A stretch of DNA of 64,000 nt from NCBI GenBank assembly GCA_009767595.1, contig VSDK01021708.1:256231-320230 (forward strand), given 5' to 3'. A program made the translations under genes and the position numbers. The notes below the pieces were generated by a model, which made no database searches, had not been told where the DNA came from, and saw only the letters and a program-made list of their open reading frames with translations. Below, piece by piece: positions 54,961 through 63,839 of this stretch (its first letter is position 1; every line of letters starts with the position of its first letter). The stretch comes from Symbiodinium kawagutii (taxonomy: Eukaryota > Sar > Dinophyceae > Suessiales > Symbiodiniaceae).

Positions 54961-55187
54961 AGTGCAGTCAACAAACTGATTTGAAATGTCATGGTGGGGA
55001 TCACTCGAAGTAAAGTAATTTTTTTTACGTATCTTAAACCATGTTTTGTTCAACTAGTGGTTGTTGACCTATCATTTAGCTGCAATTTTTTAGTTGACCA
55101 TATTGTTAACCTATCATTTAACTGCCATCATTCGTTGATTAACCGTGGTCAACCTTCCGGACCTGTTGAGCTTTTGTTTTCCCCCAG

Positions 55188-55268
55188 GTCTTCATTGGCA
55201 AATCCTTGGCACGGCAAGAGATTGAAGAGTTGGGAATTCGCAGGGGGGTCGCGGGGTGGAGAGTGTGA
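55188..55268 (+). CDS. Short exon-like segment with a strong acceptor; weak CobW C-terminal resemblance
   Basis: A classical polypyrimidine tract and acceptor (TTTTGTTTTCCCCCAG, ending 55187) precede a frame reading VFIGKSLARQEIEELGIRRG followed by VAGWRV and TGA. The VFIGxxLxxxEIE pattern resembles the last strand and helix of the CobW C-terminal domain (GTPase metallochaperones), but 26 residues are not enough for a firm call. An A repeat begins at 55302. Confidence 0.4.
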   Translation, partial: VFIGKSLARQEIEELGIRRGVAGWRV

Positions 55269-55301
55269 GTTGGTGCGTGGTTTCTGCCATAGGAATAGGA
55301 A

Positions 55302-55399
55302 CTGGCTGGGGGGTTCAAACATTTTTTATTTTCCCTAGTGATTACTAAGAACTGGTTGGTTGACTAATATTTTTCATAGGGATTGAAACCACCAACCAG
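55302..55399 (+). mobile_element. Inverted-repeat element A
   Basis: CTGGCTGGGGGGTTCAAACA to GGATTGAAACCACCAACCAG. Confidence 0.82.
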
Positions 55400-55464
55400 G
55401 GAAAATAGTGGTTAGAATAGGGATATCAAGGGGAAGCCAGGGCTAACAATTGGCTGATACTAAT

Positions 55465-55555
55465 GATGGTTTCTGAAAAAATGGGAAGCCCAAGAATGGA
55501 TGGTTTGTTGCCGTAATCGGGATGATTTGGGGTCCCCTATTTGGAGAAACACCCA
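55465..55555 (+). mobile_element. Inverted-repeat element C
   Basis: GATGGTTTCTGAAAAAATGG to CCCCTATTTGGAGAAACACC. Confidence 0.7.
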
Positions 55556-56231
55556 TGCAGTGGTTGGAATAGGGGCTTGTTTAGCTGGTTTTGATTTTTC
55601 ATGGATATTAACCAGCGACAGGGAATGTAGTGGTTAATTGATGATTATGGCTATAGTATGGTTGGTGCTTTCAAATATTTTGCCAACCAAGACCTTACCT
55701 CGTGCCTAGTTCATTGTTGATAATGATTTATATTGTAGTGCTTAATGATGGCTATAAGGGCTAATAATTGGTGGGTTCCAAGATATGGTTTATTGTCAGT
55801 CATACCTAGGGATGACTACCGAATCGACTAGTAGTGTGGAATGGCCTGAAGTCACCAACGAGTGATGTTGCTTGGAAATCTATGACGGTTGAGATGTAGA
55901 AAGAGAGGGAGGTTGATTGATCGTCAATGATGGTTAGTAGCCAACTAGTGGTCAACTACAAATCAAAGCATAATGGTCGAGAATAGATGATTCGTTGATG
56001 GCTATTGATAAAAGAATGGGTATGCGATGGTTAATTGATAGCGGATGGGAAATAATTCTCTAACAATCCTTGTTGACCGACTATAGTTATAGCTAAGAGT
56101 GTTTAATAATGGAGTATCATAGGAGATCGCGAGGAGTCACCGACAATTAGTTAGATGATTAGTGACTAAGAGCAAGACCTTGGTCTTCTCCCTGTTAGTT
56201 AAGAGCAACGGCCGGTGACTTCTATGTTTAC

Positions 56232-56320
56232 TAGCCAGCACTATGAATGATTCCGCCGGTTGTTCTTCTTGGAGGACTACAAAGGCCACTTCAACATGAA
56301 GCGTTGGGCTTCCAGTGTAA
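56232..56320 (+). CDS. Exon-like segment with a canonical donor, unrecognised
   Basis: Frame FRRLFFLEDYKGHFNMKRWA followed by SS and GT|AAGA-type donor (CCAGT|GTAAGA near 56319). GC-ending codons, AT-rich flanks. Function unknown. Confidence 0.33.
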
Positions 56321-56419
56321 GAATATCCACACTGGCGGCATTGGCGCAGCTTGCAAATCGTACTCCACTTGGTTTTCTGTGACAGAATTGTCAGACTTCA
56401 ATCCTAATTTGGATCAGCT

Positions 56420-56445
56420 GGGTTTATAACCATGGTTATAAACCC
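56420..56445. repeat. 26-bp perfect palindrome (D family)
   Basis: GGGTTTATAACC followed by its exact complement; the right half begins a D-type block (CATGGTTATAAACCC, GAGGTAGCTAAG) also seen at 61451 and, degraded, near 63512. Confidence 0.85.
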
Positions 56446-56616
56446 TATGAGGTAGCTAAGCCTTAGCCCGACAAAAACGTTGGTTAGCTGCCAGTGACTA
56501 AGTGGGAATGCACATCCAAGTAACTTGGATGAATACATCAGGATTTCGGACCTTAGGATGATAGGAGCAGGCCAAGTATCGAGGCAGCGTCCCTTGGGCA
56601 AGTATTTCAAACATAA

Positions 56617-56862
56617 GACCGAGCCTCACAGAAACTGTGCCCCTGCTGTGGTTTTGTAAATCAAGTTGATCAGAAAAGATCAATTCACACCTCCACAAAA
56701 ACATACGGTTCAAGGATTCAAGGCTACATTGCCAAGGTTGTCACTTCTGGAATGCAGCTTGTACGACTACCACACCCTGTGGGATGCAGCACTACACATG
56801 TGTGTTCCAATCTGAATCTTGTCGCAGCACTTCTTGGCACGCCCTCCATGTGCTTTTTGTAG
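56617..56862 (+). CDS. Open segment with CPCCG motif, unrecognised, 81 codons
   Basis: After TAA the frame reads ASQKLCPCCGFVNQVDQKRS, then a basic/Ser/Thr segment and SNLNLVAALLGTPSMCFL to TAG, without ATG. CPCCG could be part of a metal site, but no partner Cys pair is clear. May belong to the same gene as 56232-56320. Confidence 0.28.
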   Translation, partial: DRASQKLCPCCGFVNQVDQKRSIHTSTKTYGSRIQGYIAKVVTSGMQLVRLPHPVGCSTTHVCSNLNLVAALLGTPSMCFL

Positions 56863-57572
56863 GCAAACCATGACTTATCGATACCCCCATGTCACTACCA
56901 ATTATTGTGGGTGATCAACAATTATTAACCAGCTGAGGAACGCTGTTGGATTGTCCGCTGATAGCTGTGTGTGACCATTATCAACCACGATTGGCTATCA
57001 TCAAATATTAGTCTGAAACTAGAAGCGCATGTTCAACCGCAAGCAAGCACTGAACACACACTATTTGCCCGTATCAAGCTGGTAGATTAATCTATTATGA
57101 TGTGCCCGTATCAACCACGCGTGAACCTTTGTTTCTTTGTTGCTGCTCCTGCTGCTTTGCTGCTGCTGCTGATTGATAAGTTCACCTTGATTGGATTAAC
57201 CACGTGATACTGACATGATTTTTGGAGATTCACCTTCTATTGGTCAAGGTGAACAACCACTTGCTCCAAACCCTGGTTTAACCTTGATTTAACCGCCATT
57301 CATTAATCTTGGTTAAACCTGGATCCAACCACAGCCGCTAGCTCCACTGGTAGCCTAGCTCAGCCCTGCTTCCTTGCTGAGGCGGTTCATGCAGGTGCTT
57401 CAACCGTTGAAACTGAACCTAAGGCGCAACAGCAGGAGTTGGAGGTTGAAAGTTGAGTATCGAAGCTTCACTTGTGGTTGATAAGATAATATACATACAG
57501 CATAATAACTAGCTAGTAATGGTTCAACAACTACATGGAAGCAACAGCATCGTGGGATTATCGATGCTTCAC

Positions 57573-57692
57573 TTGTGGTCTCTTAAGTCGTAGGGGAACC
57601 CCCAAAGTTATGGTTGTTTTTAATCTATAAATGACTATCAATGGATGATAAGTGGCGCTACCCCTGTGGCTTGAGAAATCACCATGTGGTTG
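57573..57692 (+). mobile_element. Inverted-repeat element C
   Basis: GTCTCTTAAGTCGTAGGGGA to CCCCTGTGGCTTGAGAAATC. Confidence 0.7.
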
Positions 57693-57976
57693 CATGGTTG
57701 GTGGTTCATTTGGGCAAGAACCAACAATAATAGCGGATAATTAGTAATTAATAATGATAATTCTTTTTACTGATAGGGGATAACCAACAAAAATTGTGGT
57801 GAACTATGGGGGGTTACCAAAAAGTAGTAGTAGTTGAAAAGGTAACTCTAAACAGCGCTTAATGATGGGGGATATAAAATAGCTGAGGTAACTATAACCA
57901 CAAATTATTGATGATTAAGTTTAACTGCAGTGAAATTAGTGGTGAGCTCTAGGGGGATAATCAAAAATGATAACTG

Positions 57977-58153
57977 CCTGGTTTTTGGTTTTCAACATGT
58001 TTTGTACGGGATTATAATGGTTGATACGGGATAATGACCAACAATTAATGGTTGAACAACTCCTAGTTGGTGATGTGATTGACATGTTCCTCCAGATTTG
58101 AGATGGCTGAGGGATTGACTAAGATTTCTAGAGGGATTAGAACGACCAACCAG
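57977..58153 (+). mobile_element. Inverted-repeat element A, extended interior
   Basis: CCTGGTTTTTGGTTTTCAAC to GATTAGAACGACCAACCAG; about 75 bp longer than consensus. Confidence 0.5.
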
Positions 58154-58159
58154 ATAAGC

Positions 58160-58900
58160 ATTGTGAACACCTACGTTTGTGATTTTGTTTTTACACTCTT
58201 TTAACCCACAACCAAAACTCTGATCATGTCTTTTTTTCAAACAACTCTCATATTTGGAGCAAATGGGCCATATCCTGGCAGTAGCCAACAAAACATCAGG
58301 AGTGTGGAGTATATTCCTTGGTTTCCCAGGGGGTGTTGATGTGACTGTGAAGTTACCGTTAGCAAGCGATCGTTATGTACCTATCAAGCACCACTGATGA
58401 TGAGCAGAAACTGATAAGTTTCACTGTAATCAAAGCTCAACCAAACATGAGCTAATACTACATATTAGTTACATATTCTTGGGGCATGCCAAGACCTAGT
58501 GAATCAGCCGCTTAAAAGGGACTGAATCTGGGTACACTAGACAGTTTACAGACTTGACCATTTGTTGCTGTGTCAGTCACTGCTCAACAGTGGTTGTAGA
58601 AAGAGAGAAATAGCATCAGCATGAACAACAAGAAACACATCTGCAACAACAACAAAAACAAGCTAACCTAAATGCTGCTGTCCCCCTTACATCATGAATG
58701 AATGTACAGATCTATCATGACAACTATCCTCTACAACCAAGCTGACAATCAACTAATCAACGAACCAAGCAACCATATCATATCATTCTTGTTGCTAATC
58801 GATGTGTCAATATCCAGCTAGCCAGTGATTCAACACACATAAACCATTCATAAACAATTAACATTGTGTGTGTTATCAATCATGTTGTGAGATGTTATCA
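58160..58900. other. Stretch without a supported gene
   Basis: AT-rich with AACAACAACAA-like patches; no convincing frame. Confidence 0.6.
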
Positions 58901-58930
58901 TTTATTGGTTGGATATTACCAAACAATCAT

Positions 58931-58992
<62 letters not shown>

Positions 58993-59001
58993 CTGATGAT
59001 T

Positions 59002-59061
<60 letters not shown>

Positions 59062-59097
59062 CTGATGATGCTGATGATGATGATGATGATGATGATG
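58931..59097. repeat. ATG trinucleotide microsatellite, about 167 bp
   Basis: About 55 ATG/GAT units with rare GCT or TAT interruptions. Poly-Asp, poly-Met and poly-Ile frames are artefacts of the repeat. Confidence 0.97.
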
Positions 59098-59119
59098 TCA
59101 TCATTCATTGTTCATTCTT

Positions 59120-59296
59120 TGTGAATAATTCAACCATGTTTTGTTACCAAGATGCGCATGTGGAGATGGCAAAGGACCTGGCACAAGGTCCGCCTGGACC
59201 TCGCACCTGGGAGCCACACAGGTGTTGTTTCCTCGCGCCTGCGGATACCCTTCCACGACTGGAGATGTTTTTCACGAACGTTCCGAAACCGCCACG
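59120..59296. other. GC-rich island, three plus frames open
   Basis: Exon-like composition after the ATG repeat. Candidate frames: KVRLDLAPGSHTGVVSSRLR, LGATQVLFPRACGYPSTTGD and KDLAQGPPGPRTWEPHRCC. I cannot choose between them. Confidence 0.3.
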
Positions 59297-59298
59297 GA

Positions 59299-59345
59299 AC
59301 CATCATCAAACCATCATCAAACCATCATCAAACCATCATCAAACA
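59299..59345. repeat. 12-bp tandem repeat (ACCATCATCAAA)
   Basis: Four units directly before a reverse B element. Confidence 0.85.
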
Positions 59346-59351
59346 ACCATT

Positions 59352-59473
59352 TGTTTGTGGGTCGAAACCCCCTACCCCTGGTTCCCCATCATTGACCATT
59401 GTTTTCCCTATAAAATGGTTGGTTATTAAGTTATTATCTTCCATTATTGTTGGTTAATATTGACCCACAGCCA
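59352..59473 (-). mobile_element. Inverted-repeat element B, reverse
   Basis: TTGTTTGTGGGTCGAAACCC to ATATTGACCCACAGCCA. Confidence 0.82.
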
Positions 59474-59623
59474 TTTCTCCAAACGCCACTGGCTGATCTA
59501 GCTGCGCCGAACCCACCATCCGCCAAGCAACCAACCAACACGCTCCCCCAGGCCGCCCTTGTCTGTGCCCGTGCCCGGGGCGAGTGCTTTCGGCCTGGCA
59601 CAGGCGGCGCAGTGAATGGTTGA
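59471..59623 (+). CDS. Exon-like Ala/Pro-rich segment starting at a B-element end
   Basis: The B repeat ends GACCCACAG; directly after this AG the frame is open: PFLQTPLADLAAPNPPSAKQ, then LPQAALVCARARGECFRPG to TGA. The minus strand is also open (GGACWLVAWRMVGSAQLDQP). A good test case for splice sites supplied by the repeat. Confidence 0.3.
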   Translation, partial: PFLQTPLADLAAPNPPSAKQPTNTLPQAALVCARARGECFRPGTGGAVNG

Positions 59624-59892
59624 GAACGGTGGATTGATGTAGGCTGTTTCGATGGATTTTCCATGTTTTTTCATGTGTGTTTTTCATGGTTTTTAATGGT
59701 GTTTCATGGTTTTTCATGGTGTTTCATTGTTTATATTATGGCTTTTTAGGGATTAGTAGTGGTTGATAATATGGGATAATCTCCAACAATAAGACCAATA
59801 TGGGTTGTTGTGGTGGATTTTCATATATGAATAATAGATCTTAAAAGTGGTTCACTATGGGGGGATAAGCAGCAATGATATATAGTATATAG

Positions 59893-59950
59893 CTGGTTGG
59901 TGGTTTAAAACATGTTTTATCGCCCATGAAGGGGTAAAGTAACCAACCAG
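59893..59950 (+). mobile_element. Inverted-repeat element A, internally deleted
   Basis: CTGGTTGGTGGTTTAAAACA joined through CGCCCATGAAGGGG to GTAACCAACCAG, 58 bp. Confidence 0.7.
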
Positions 59951-60330
59951 TTGATTCTGATGGTGTTGATACTCGTCGGCTGAGTGGCTGATATGGTTTT
60001 GACACTTGTTGCTTAGAAACATGGCATCGATTATGGTAGGTTGCACACTGGAAAGCAAATCATAGTGAATGATCATTGATTAGATGTTTGTTGGCTAAAC
60101 CGTTTCCAAGTGTAATGATCATCAACTATCACTGAATGATCAAGAAAGGTTGCAAGTTGATCAGATAGGTTGATCAACAGTTGATCATTATTTTGTGATG
60201 ATGGTTGATGCAGATTTATTGTGATTAGTTGATGTCATCGCGCCACAGTGCTAAATAGTTGATACAAGTTGATAGTTGACATATGGAATGAATTATTCAT
60301 GGTTGACCATAGTTGATCGGTTCAACAACT

Positions 60331-60371
60331 GGATGATTCGGGGGTACCCTTATTTTGAGAAACGACCATTT
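60331..60371 (+). mobile_element. Right half of a C element
   Basis: TGGATGATTCGGGGGTACCC to TTTTGAGAAACGACCA. Confidence 0.6.
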
Positions 60372-60875
60372 GCTGGTAGACCATGACTAGCACTTGTTTC
60401 CCTTCATTGGTTGTGTCATTTCTGTGCACCGTTATGATTGTATGAATATCCACCATAGTCCCCGTTGGCTCAAGTATTCTCAACAATCAGTAACAACTAA
60501 TATCAGCCAGTGTCAACCATTGTCAACCATTATTGACCATGGGTCACTGTTATTGCCATCAGTATTGATATGTGCTATACAGCTATACACCGAAATTAAT
60601 CATTCTTGATTAATCAATTGTTTGAGTCATGAACTGTCACCATCCTTTGGTTTGGATTTCAAACCTTGACACTACCATTGCTGAGTGATCATATGGCCAA
60701 TTCCTTCCCCTGGTATCAATGCTCAAACATTGAGGGATGTGACATCAAAGGTAGGGGATTTGATTAGGACGATTACCTACCTTACAGCTCATATAGTTTT
60801 CAACCTAGTTGCCACTAAGAATGATTTTTGCTGGTGCTTAAAAGTAGAATCCAAATTACGAGCATCCGCATGACC

Positions 60876-61112
60876 ATGCTACAATCTTCGACCTTGCACC
60901 CTGACTTGCCGCCACCGGACACACCGCCACCTTTGGACAGATCAAAAAGAAGGAGAAAGGCTGTGAGATTGCTATTGTAATCATCACCTCAGCTTAGCAA
61001 AGAGAATTGGGCTGCCGCTTGGCTGCGTCACTATGTCCAGGAGCTTGTGCTGATTGTTCAAGTGGTTCCAACTCATCCTCAGCAGCAACACCTTTTATCT
61101 TTCTACCTATAG
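60876..61112 (+). CDS. Exon-like pair in one frame, unrecognised
   Basis: From an ATG the frame gives a Pro-rich, then basic segment (LPPPDTPPPLDRSKRRRKAV, a possible nuclear-localisation-like cluster), meets one TAA at 60978, and continues in the same frame with a natural segment (ENWAAAWLRHYVQELVLIVQ) to TAG. The stop may lie in a very short intron (AG|GCTGTGAG as a non-canonical GC donor, CCTCAG or CTTAG as acceptor) or mark a broken gene. It is followed by the GC-rich candidate exon at 61269. Confidence 0.33.
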
Positions 61113-61268
61113 CAGAGTAATCAAGCCTCCAATTTTCATGGAGTGATGGTGCTTAGTCAGCAAGCAGGAAAAGAATAGCTGGTAATCAACTAATTTCATC
61201 AGGTCCAAGTATTAGCACATTCATCACTAATCATCCACCGCATTCACTTTGCACTGGTTTTGTTTCAG

Positions 61269-61440
61269 TTCCACATCCGGGGCCCGCGATACGCGGTTGC
61301 CCAAAGGGCCGGCGCGGGTTTTCTGCGCCGTGTGCCACACCGGGGGGATGTCGTCGCTGCCGAAGCCACCCTCCAACATCGCCAATGGTGCGAGGACCCA
61401 GGGGAGTGACATCCCACACGGGGTGTCGTACGTGGGGATG
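61269..61440 (+). CDS. Very GC-rich candidate exon with CxxCH motif, frame uncertain
   Basis: A GC-rich island in AT-rich DNA, preceded by an acceptor-like TTTTGTTTCAG. The most GC-ending and longest frame reads GPARVFCAVCHTGGMSSLPK. CxxCH followed by GG is the haem-binding pattern of c-type cytochromes, but the usual spacing to the preceding Phe is missing, so I do not call it a cytochrome. The other plus frame (YAVAQRAGAGFLRRV) and one minus frame (SLPWVLAPLAMLEGGFGSDD) are also open and plausible. Confidence 0.35.
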
Positions 61441-61450
61441 TGCACTTCAC

Positions 61451-61498
61451 CATGGTTATAAACCCTCCAAGGTAGCTGAACTAACCCCTATAACCATG
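61451..61498. mobile_element. Inverted-repeat element D, 48 bp
   Basis: CATGGTTATAAACCCTCCAA to CCCCTATAACCATG; 10-bp inverted ends. Confidence 0.65.
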
Positions 61499-61722
61499 AT
61501 AAGTTTCCATTTAGGAGCCGTGGACACGGTACATCCAATGGTTATTCCAGTGATCATGTGGTTGGTTCATGGAGACTGTCGTTTCATGGCTATCATTTGG
61601 TACAACCATTGTCAGTGTATCCAATAAAAAGTAGCGTTTTGGGGGGATGAGGCGGGCAGTCGTGGCCAGATACCCAGAGCCACTGACAAATCCAAGAATT
61701 GCTGGGGCATGTAATAAACGAA

Positions 61723-61820
61723 CTTGTTGGTGGTTTTAGACATGTTTATTTTACGTATTTAATTACTAACAAATGGTTGGTTGACAAATGTTTTTCAAAG
61801 GGGTTGAAACCACCGACCAG
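61723..61820 (+). mobile_element. Inverted-repeat element A
   Basis: CTTGTTGGTGGTTTTAGACA to GGTTGAAACCACCGACCAG. Confidence 0.8.
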
Positions 61821-61959
61821 CAAAGCAATCGTCTAGCATCAGCTATGACTAAAAAATACTTCAAAATACATGCACTACAGAGATATATAGATCTAATGCC
61901 CACTGTAGCCAAGACTATAAACCAGCAGATTGTCACATATTCTATGTCTAGCTCATGTG

Positions 61960-62151
61960 GCGGTTTCCGAAAATTGACCGCAAAAATGGTTGGTGTACTA
62001 CTACAAATGGTTGATACTGGCTGTTTTGGGGGGCCCCCTATTTGGTGGTTTCTTAAAATGGGGAACCCCCAAAAATGGTTGGTTTATTACTAATAATGAC
62101 TACTATTGGATGATAAACAGGGGTACCCCTATGACTTGAGAAACAACCATA
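61960..62151 (+). mobile_element. Two overlapping C elements
   Basis: A diverged copy (61960-62045, GGTTTCCGAAAATTGACCG to CCCCCTATTTGGTGG) runs directly into a near-consensus copy (62043-62151, TGGTGGTTTCTTAAAATGGG to ACTTGAGAAACAACC). Confidence 0.75.
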
Positions 62152-62152
62152 T

Positions 62153-62228
62153 ATAGTTCCCCTATCATTATATAACCATTGTTTCCCCTATTATTGTTGG
62201 TTATTATCCCCTATTATTGGTTGGGTTA
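62153..62228 (-). mobile_element. Inverted-repeat element B, reverse, both ends worn
   Basis: GTTCCCCTATCATTATATAA, CCATTGTTTCCCCTATTATT and TTATTGGTTGGGTTAT match the B interior. Confidence 0.6.
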
Positions 62229-62754
62229 TCCCCATCCATGCATTGTGGGTGCCAAAAGCAGCATGCGGACGCTCAGCTCGCTGATAGAATTCATGGAAGA
62301 ACATACCCGTTGGTTGCTTCAAAATAGGATGCCCCATGTTCCATCCAAGGGGTATTAATAGGGGGATCACAGCCAATGACAAGTCAACAAGTGTTTGTCA
62401 ACGATTATATAACTTGTTATTTACAAGTAATGGCTGACTCACTGGTTATGATCCCCAATAGCAAATCATGGCATAGCCAACTCCTTGGCATCGTTTTATG
62501 TACATTTCTTGTTGCCATTTGTTTGCATTTGACAATTGTTTGCGATGTGTCTTCCAGCTTTGAACAAGTCTACAGTACCCAGTTTGCAATTCTTTCAACC
62601 TCACTGGGCTAATAGCCCAAGACCTAAAAACTAAGACCCAGGATGCTCAGGTCAAAAGTTGAATGGCTGAATGCCCTTGAAGAAAGGATGGTTTTTGTGC
62701 AAACAAACAAACTCTATGCTAAACAAATGTCCACAAACACTACCAGAAAAAGTT

Positions 62755-62964
62755 TCAAAATAAGAACAGCAATAAAACACCTAAAAGACACAACAAGCCT
62801 GTAATAGCAAGAAAATAGCAAACAAGTAGCAACTCAAACGCACAATCAATCCCAATCTCTGGCTCCCCAAGAATCTCATAACACCAGCTGGCTATGGTGG
62901 TAGATTGTGTGAGGTCCAGCATCACCGGCACCATCCGAAACGTCAATGACTCATGAAGGGTCAC
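62755..62964 (-). CDS. Exon-like segment leading into a membrane-like tail, unrecognised
   Basis: On the minus strand an ATG at 62964 starts HESLTFRMVPVMLDLTQSTT, then WCYEILGEPEIGIDCAFE; the remainder (62755-62840) is AT-rich and hydrophobic and may be either a transmembrane helix or intron read-through. No family recognised. Confidence 0.35.
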   Translation of the reverse strand: MTLHESLTFRMVPVMLDLTQSTTIASWCYEILGEPEIGIDCAFELLLVCYFLAITGLLCLLGVLLLFLF

Positions 62965-63204
62965 TATCAGACAGCGACCGTGAATATATCCAGCATGTTT
63001 TTGTTTGTTTTCAGGACCCTTTAGAATTTGTCACCATTGCATGAATCATAAGGCAATGGATATATCAGCCTCATTATTCAACGCATCAAAACCATTGATT
63101 ATCTGATATGCACCATTGTAAAACATATGTCCTAACCAGAATTTGGTTGCACAATGCCGGTCTTCAGTAATCATATCATAACCATTGCATCATCTTCGCC
63201 AGGC

Positions 63205-63300
63205 ATGGTCTGCACAGCCGCCTTAGGTGAATTCACCGTGGAAAAGATGTTGGGTGCGGGTTGCTTCGGACAGGTCTGGCGTGGATGGCCTCTAGGCTGA
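63205..63300 (+). CDS. Protein-kinase glycine-loop exon (partial gene)
   Basis: A short frame from an ATG in good context (GGCATGG) encodes GEFTVEKMLGAGCFGQVWRG. The GxGxFGxV signature is kinase subdomain I, the ATP-binding glycine loop, preceded by the usual beta-strand pattern (FTVEKMLG). The frame closes 31 codons in, so the exon must end shortly after VWRG (near 63286), and the rest of the catalytic domain (VAIK lysine, HRD, DFG) should lie beyond the window or in exons I could not find before 64000. Alternatively, the exon begins at 63218 after the AG of CCTTAG. An E-type repeat begins at 63319, so the following intron would start in repeat DNA. The substrate class cannot be told from one motif. 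Confidence 0.6.
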   Translation: MVCTAALGEFTVEKMLGAGCFGQVWRGWPLG

Positions 63301-63318
63301 AAGTGGTTGATCTTCCTG

Positions 63319-63412
63319 CCTGGTGGTTGGGAGGAAGCGGTTTGGAATAGCTTTTTAAAGGGCCTTTAAAGGGGGAGCTAAGGAGCTACCAGGAGAGTTC
63401 CAGTGTGACGCC
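63319..63412 (+). mobile_element. Repeat family E
   Basis: CTGGTGGTTGGGAGGAAGCG, then GGAGCTAAGGAGCTACCAGG; the TTTAAAGGGCCTTTAAAGGG palindrome lies inside. Confidence 0.6.
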
Positions 63413-63839
63413 TTTGGTTTAGCCATGTATACTTCACTGGTGCCCGGAACCTACTCGCAGTCACGAGCTATCTATACTTTGATGTGCAGCTGGGGTTGTG
63501 ACTGGGATATGGCCATGGTTGTGACCCTATGAAGTAGCTGAACTAAGCCCTGTAAGCGCAGTGAATGTGACCAGTTCCTAAAGGCCTGGAGGCGGTGTGT
63601 TCTAAGGAGCGATTTGGAGCTGACCGAAGGGGTAAGAGGTAGGGAGCAATCAATTTGTAGTTTGTCAATGCATATCATTGGTTGATTTACAAGAGTCACA
63701 TATTATGGTATATACCTAGGAAATCCTTTGGACCTGTTTTTTAGCCTGAACTGGAAAAGTATCCTTTAAGGTTCTCGGGAAGAATTTCTGCCTGCAGGCA
63801 AAAAACGTGGGTTAGGCAAGAATCCTGTCGGCATCCACG

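Larger units (their letters stand above)
53581..55018. mobile_element. Composite element with three repeat arrays (copy 1)
   Basis: Starts CCCCACCTGTCAGGTGAGGG and ends GGTGGGGATCACTCGAAG. The same two ends bound a much shorter copy at 46186-46390, implying one element family whose interior has grown by tandem duplication (TCC tract, 40-bp, 12-bp and 54/66-bp repeats). The outer ends share CCCCACC in inverted orientation. Confidence 0.55.

Noticed and set aside
58866-59429. 187-codon frame with a poly-Asp run
   Set aside because: Driven by the ATG microsatellite; poly-Met and poly-Ile frames are equally open, and the downstream part runs into a B repeat.
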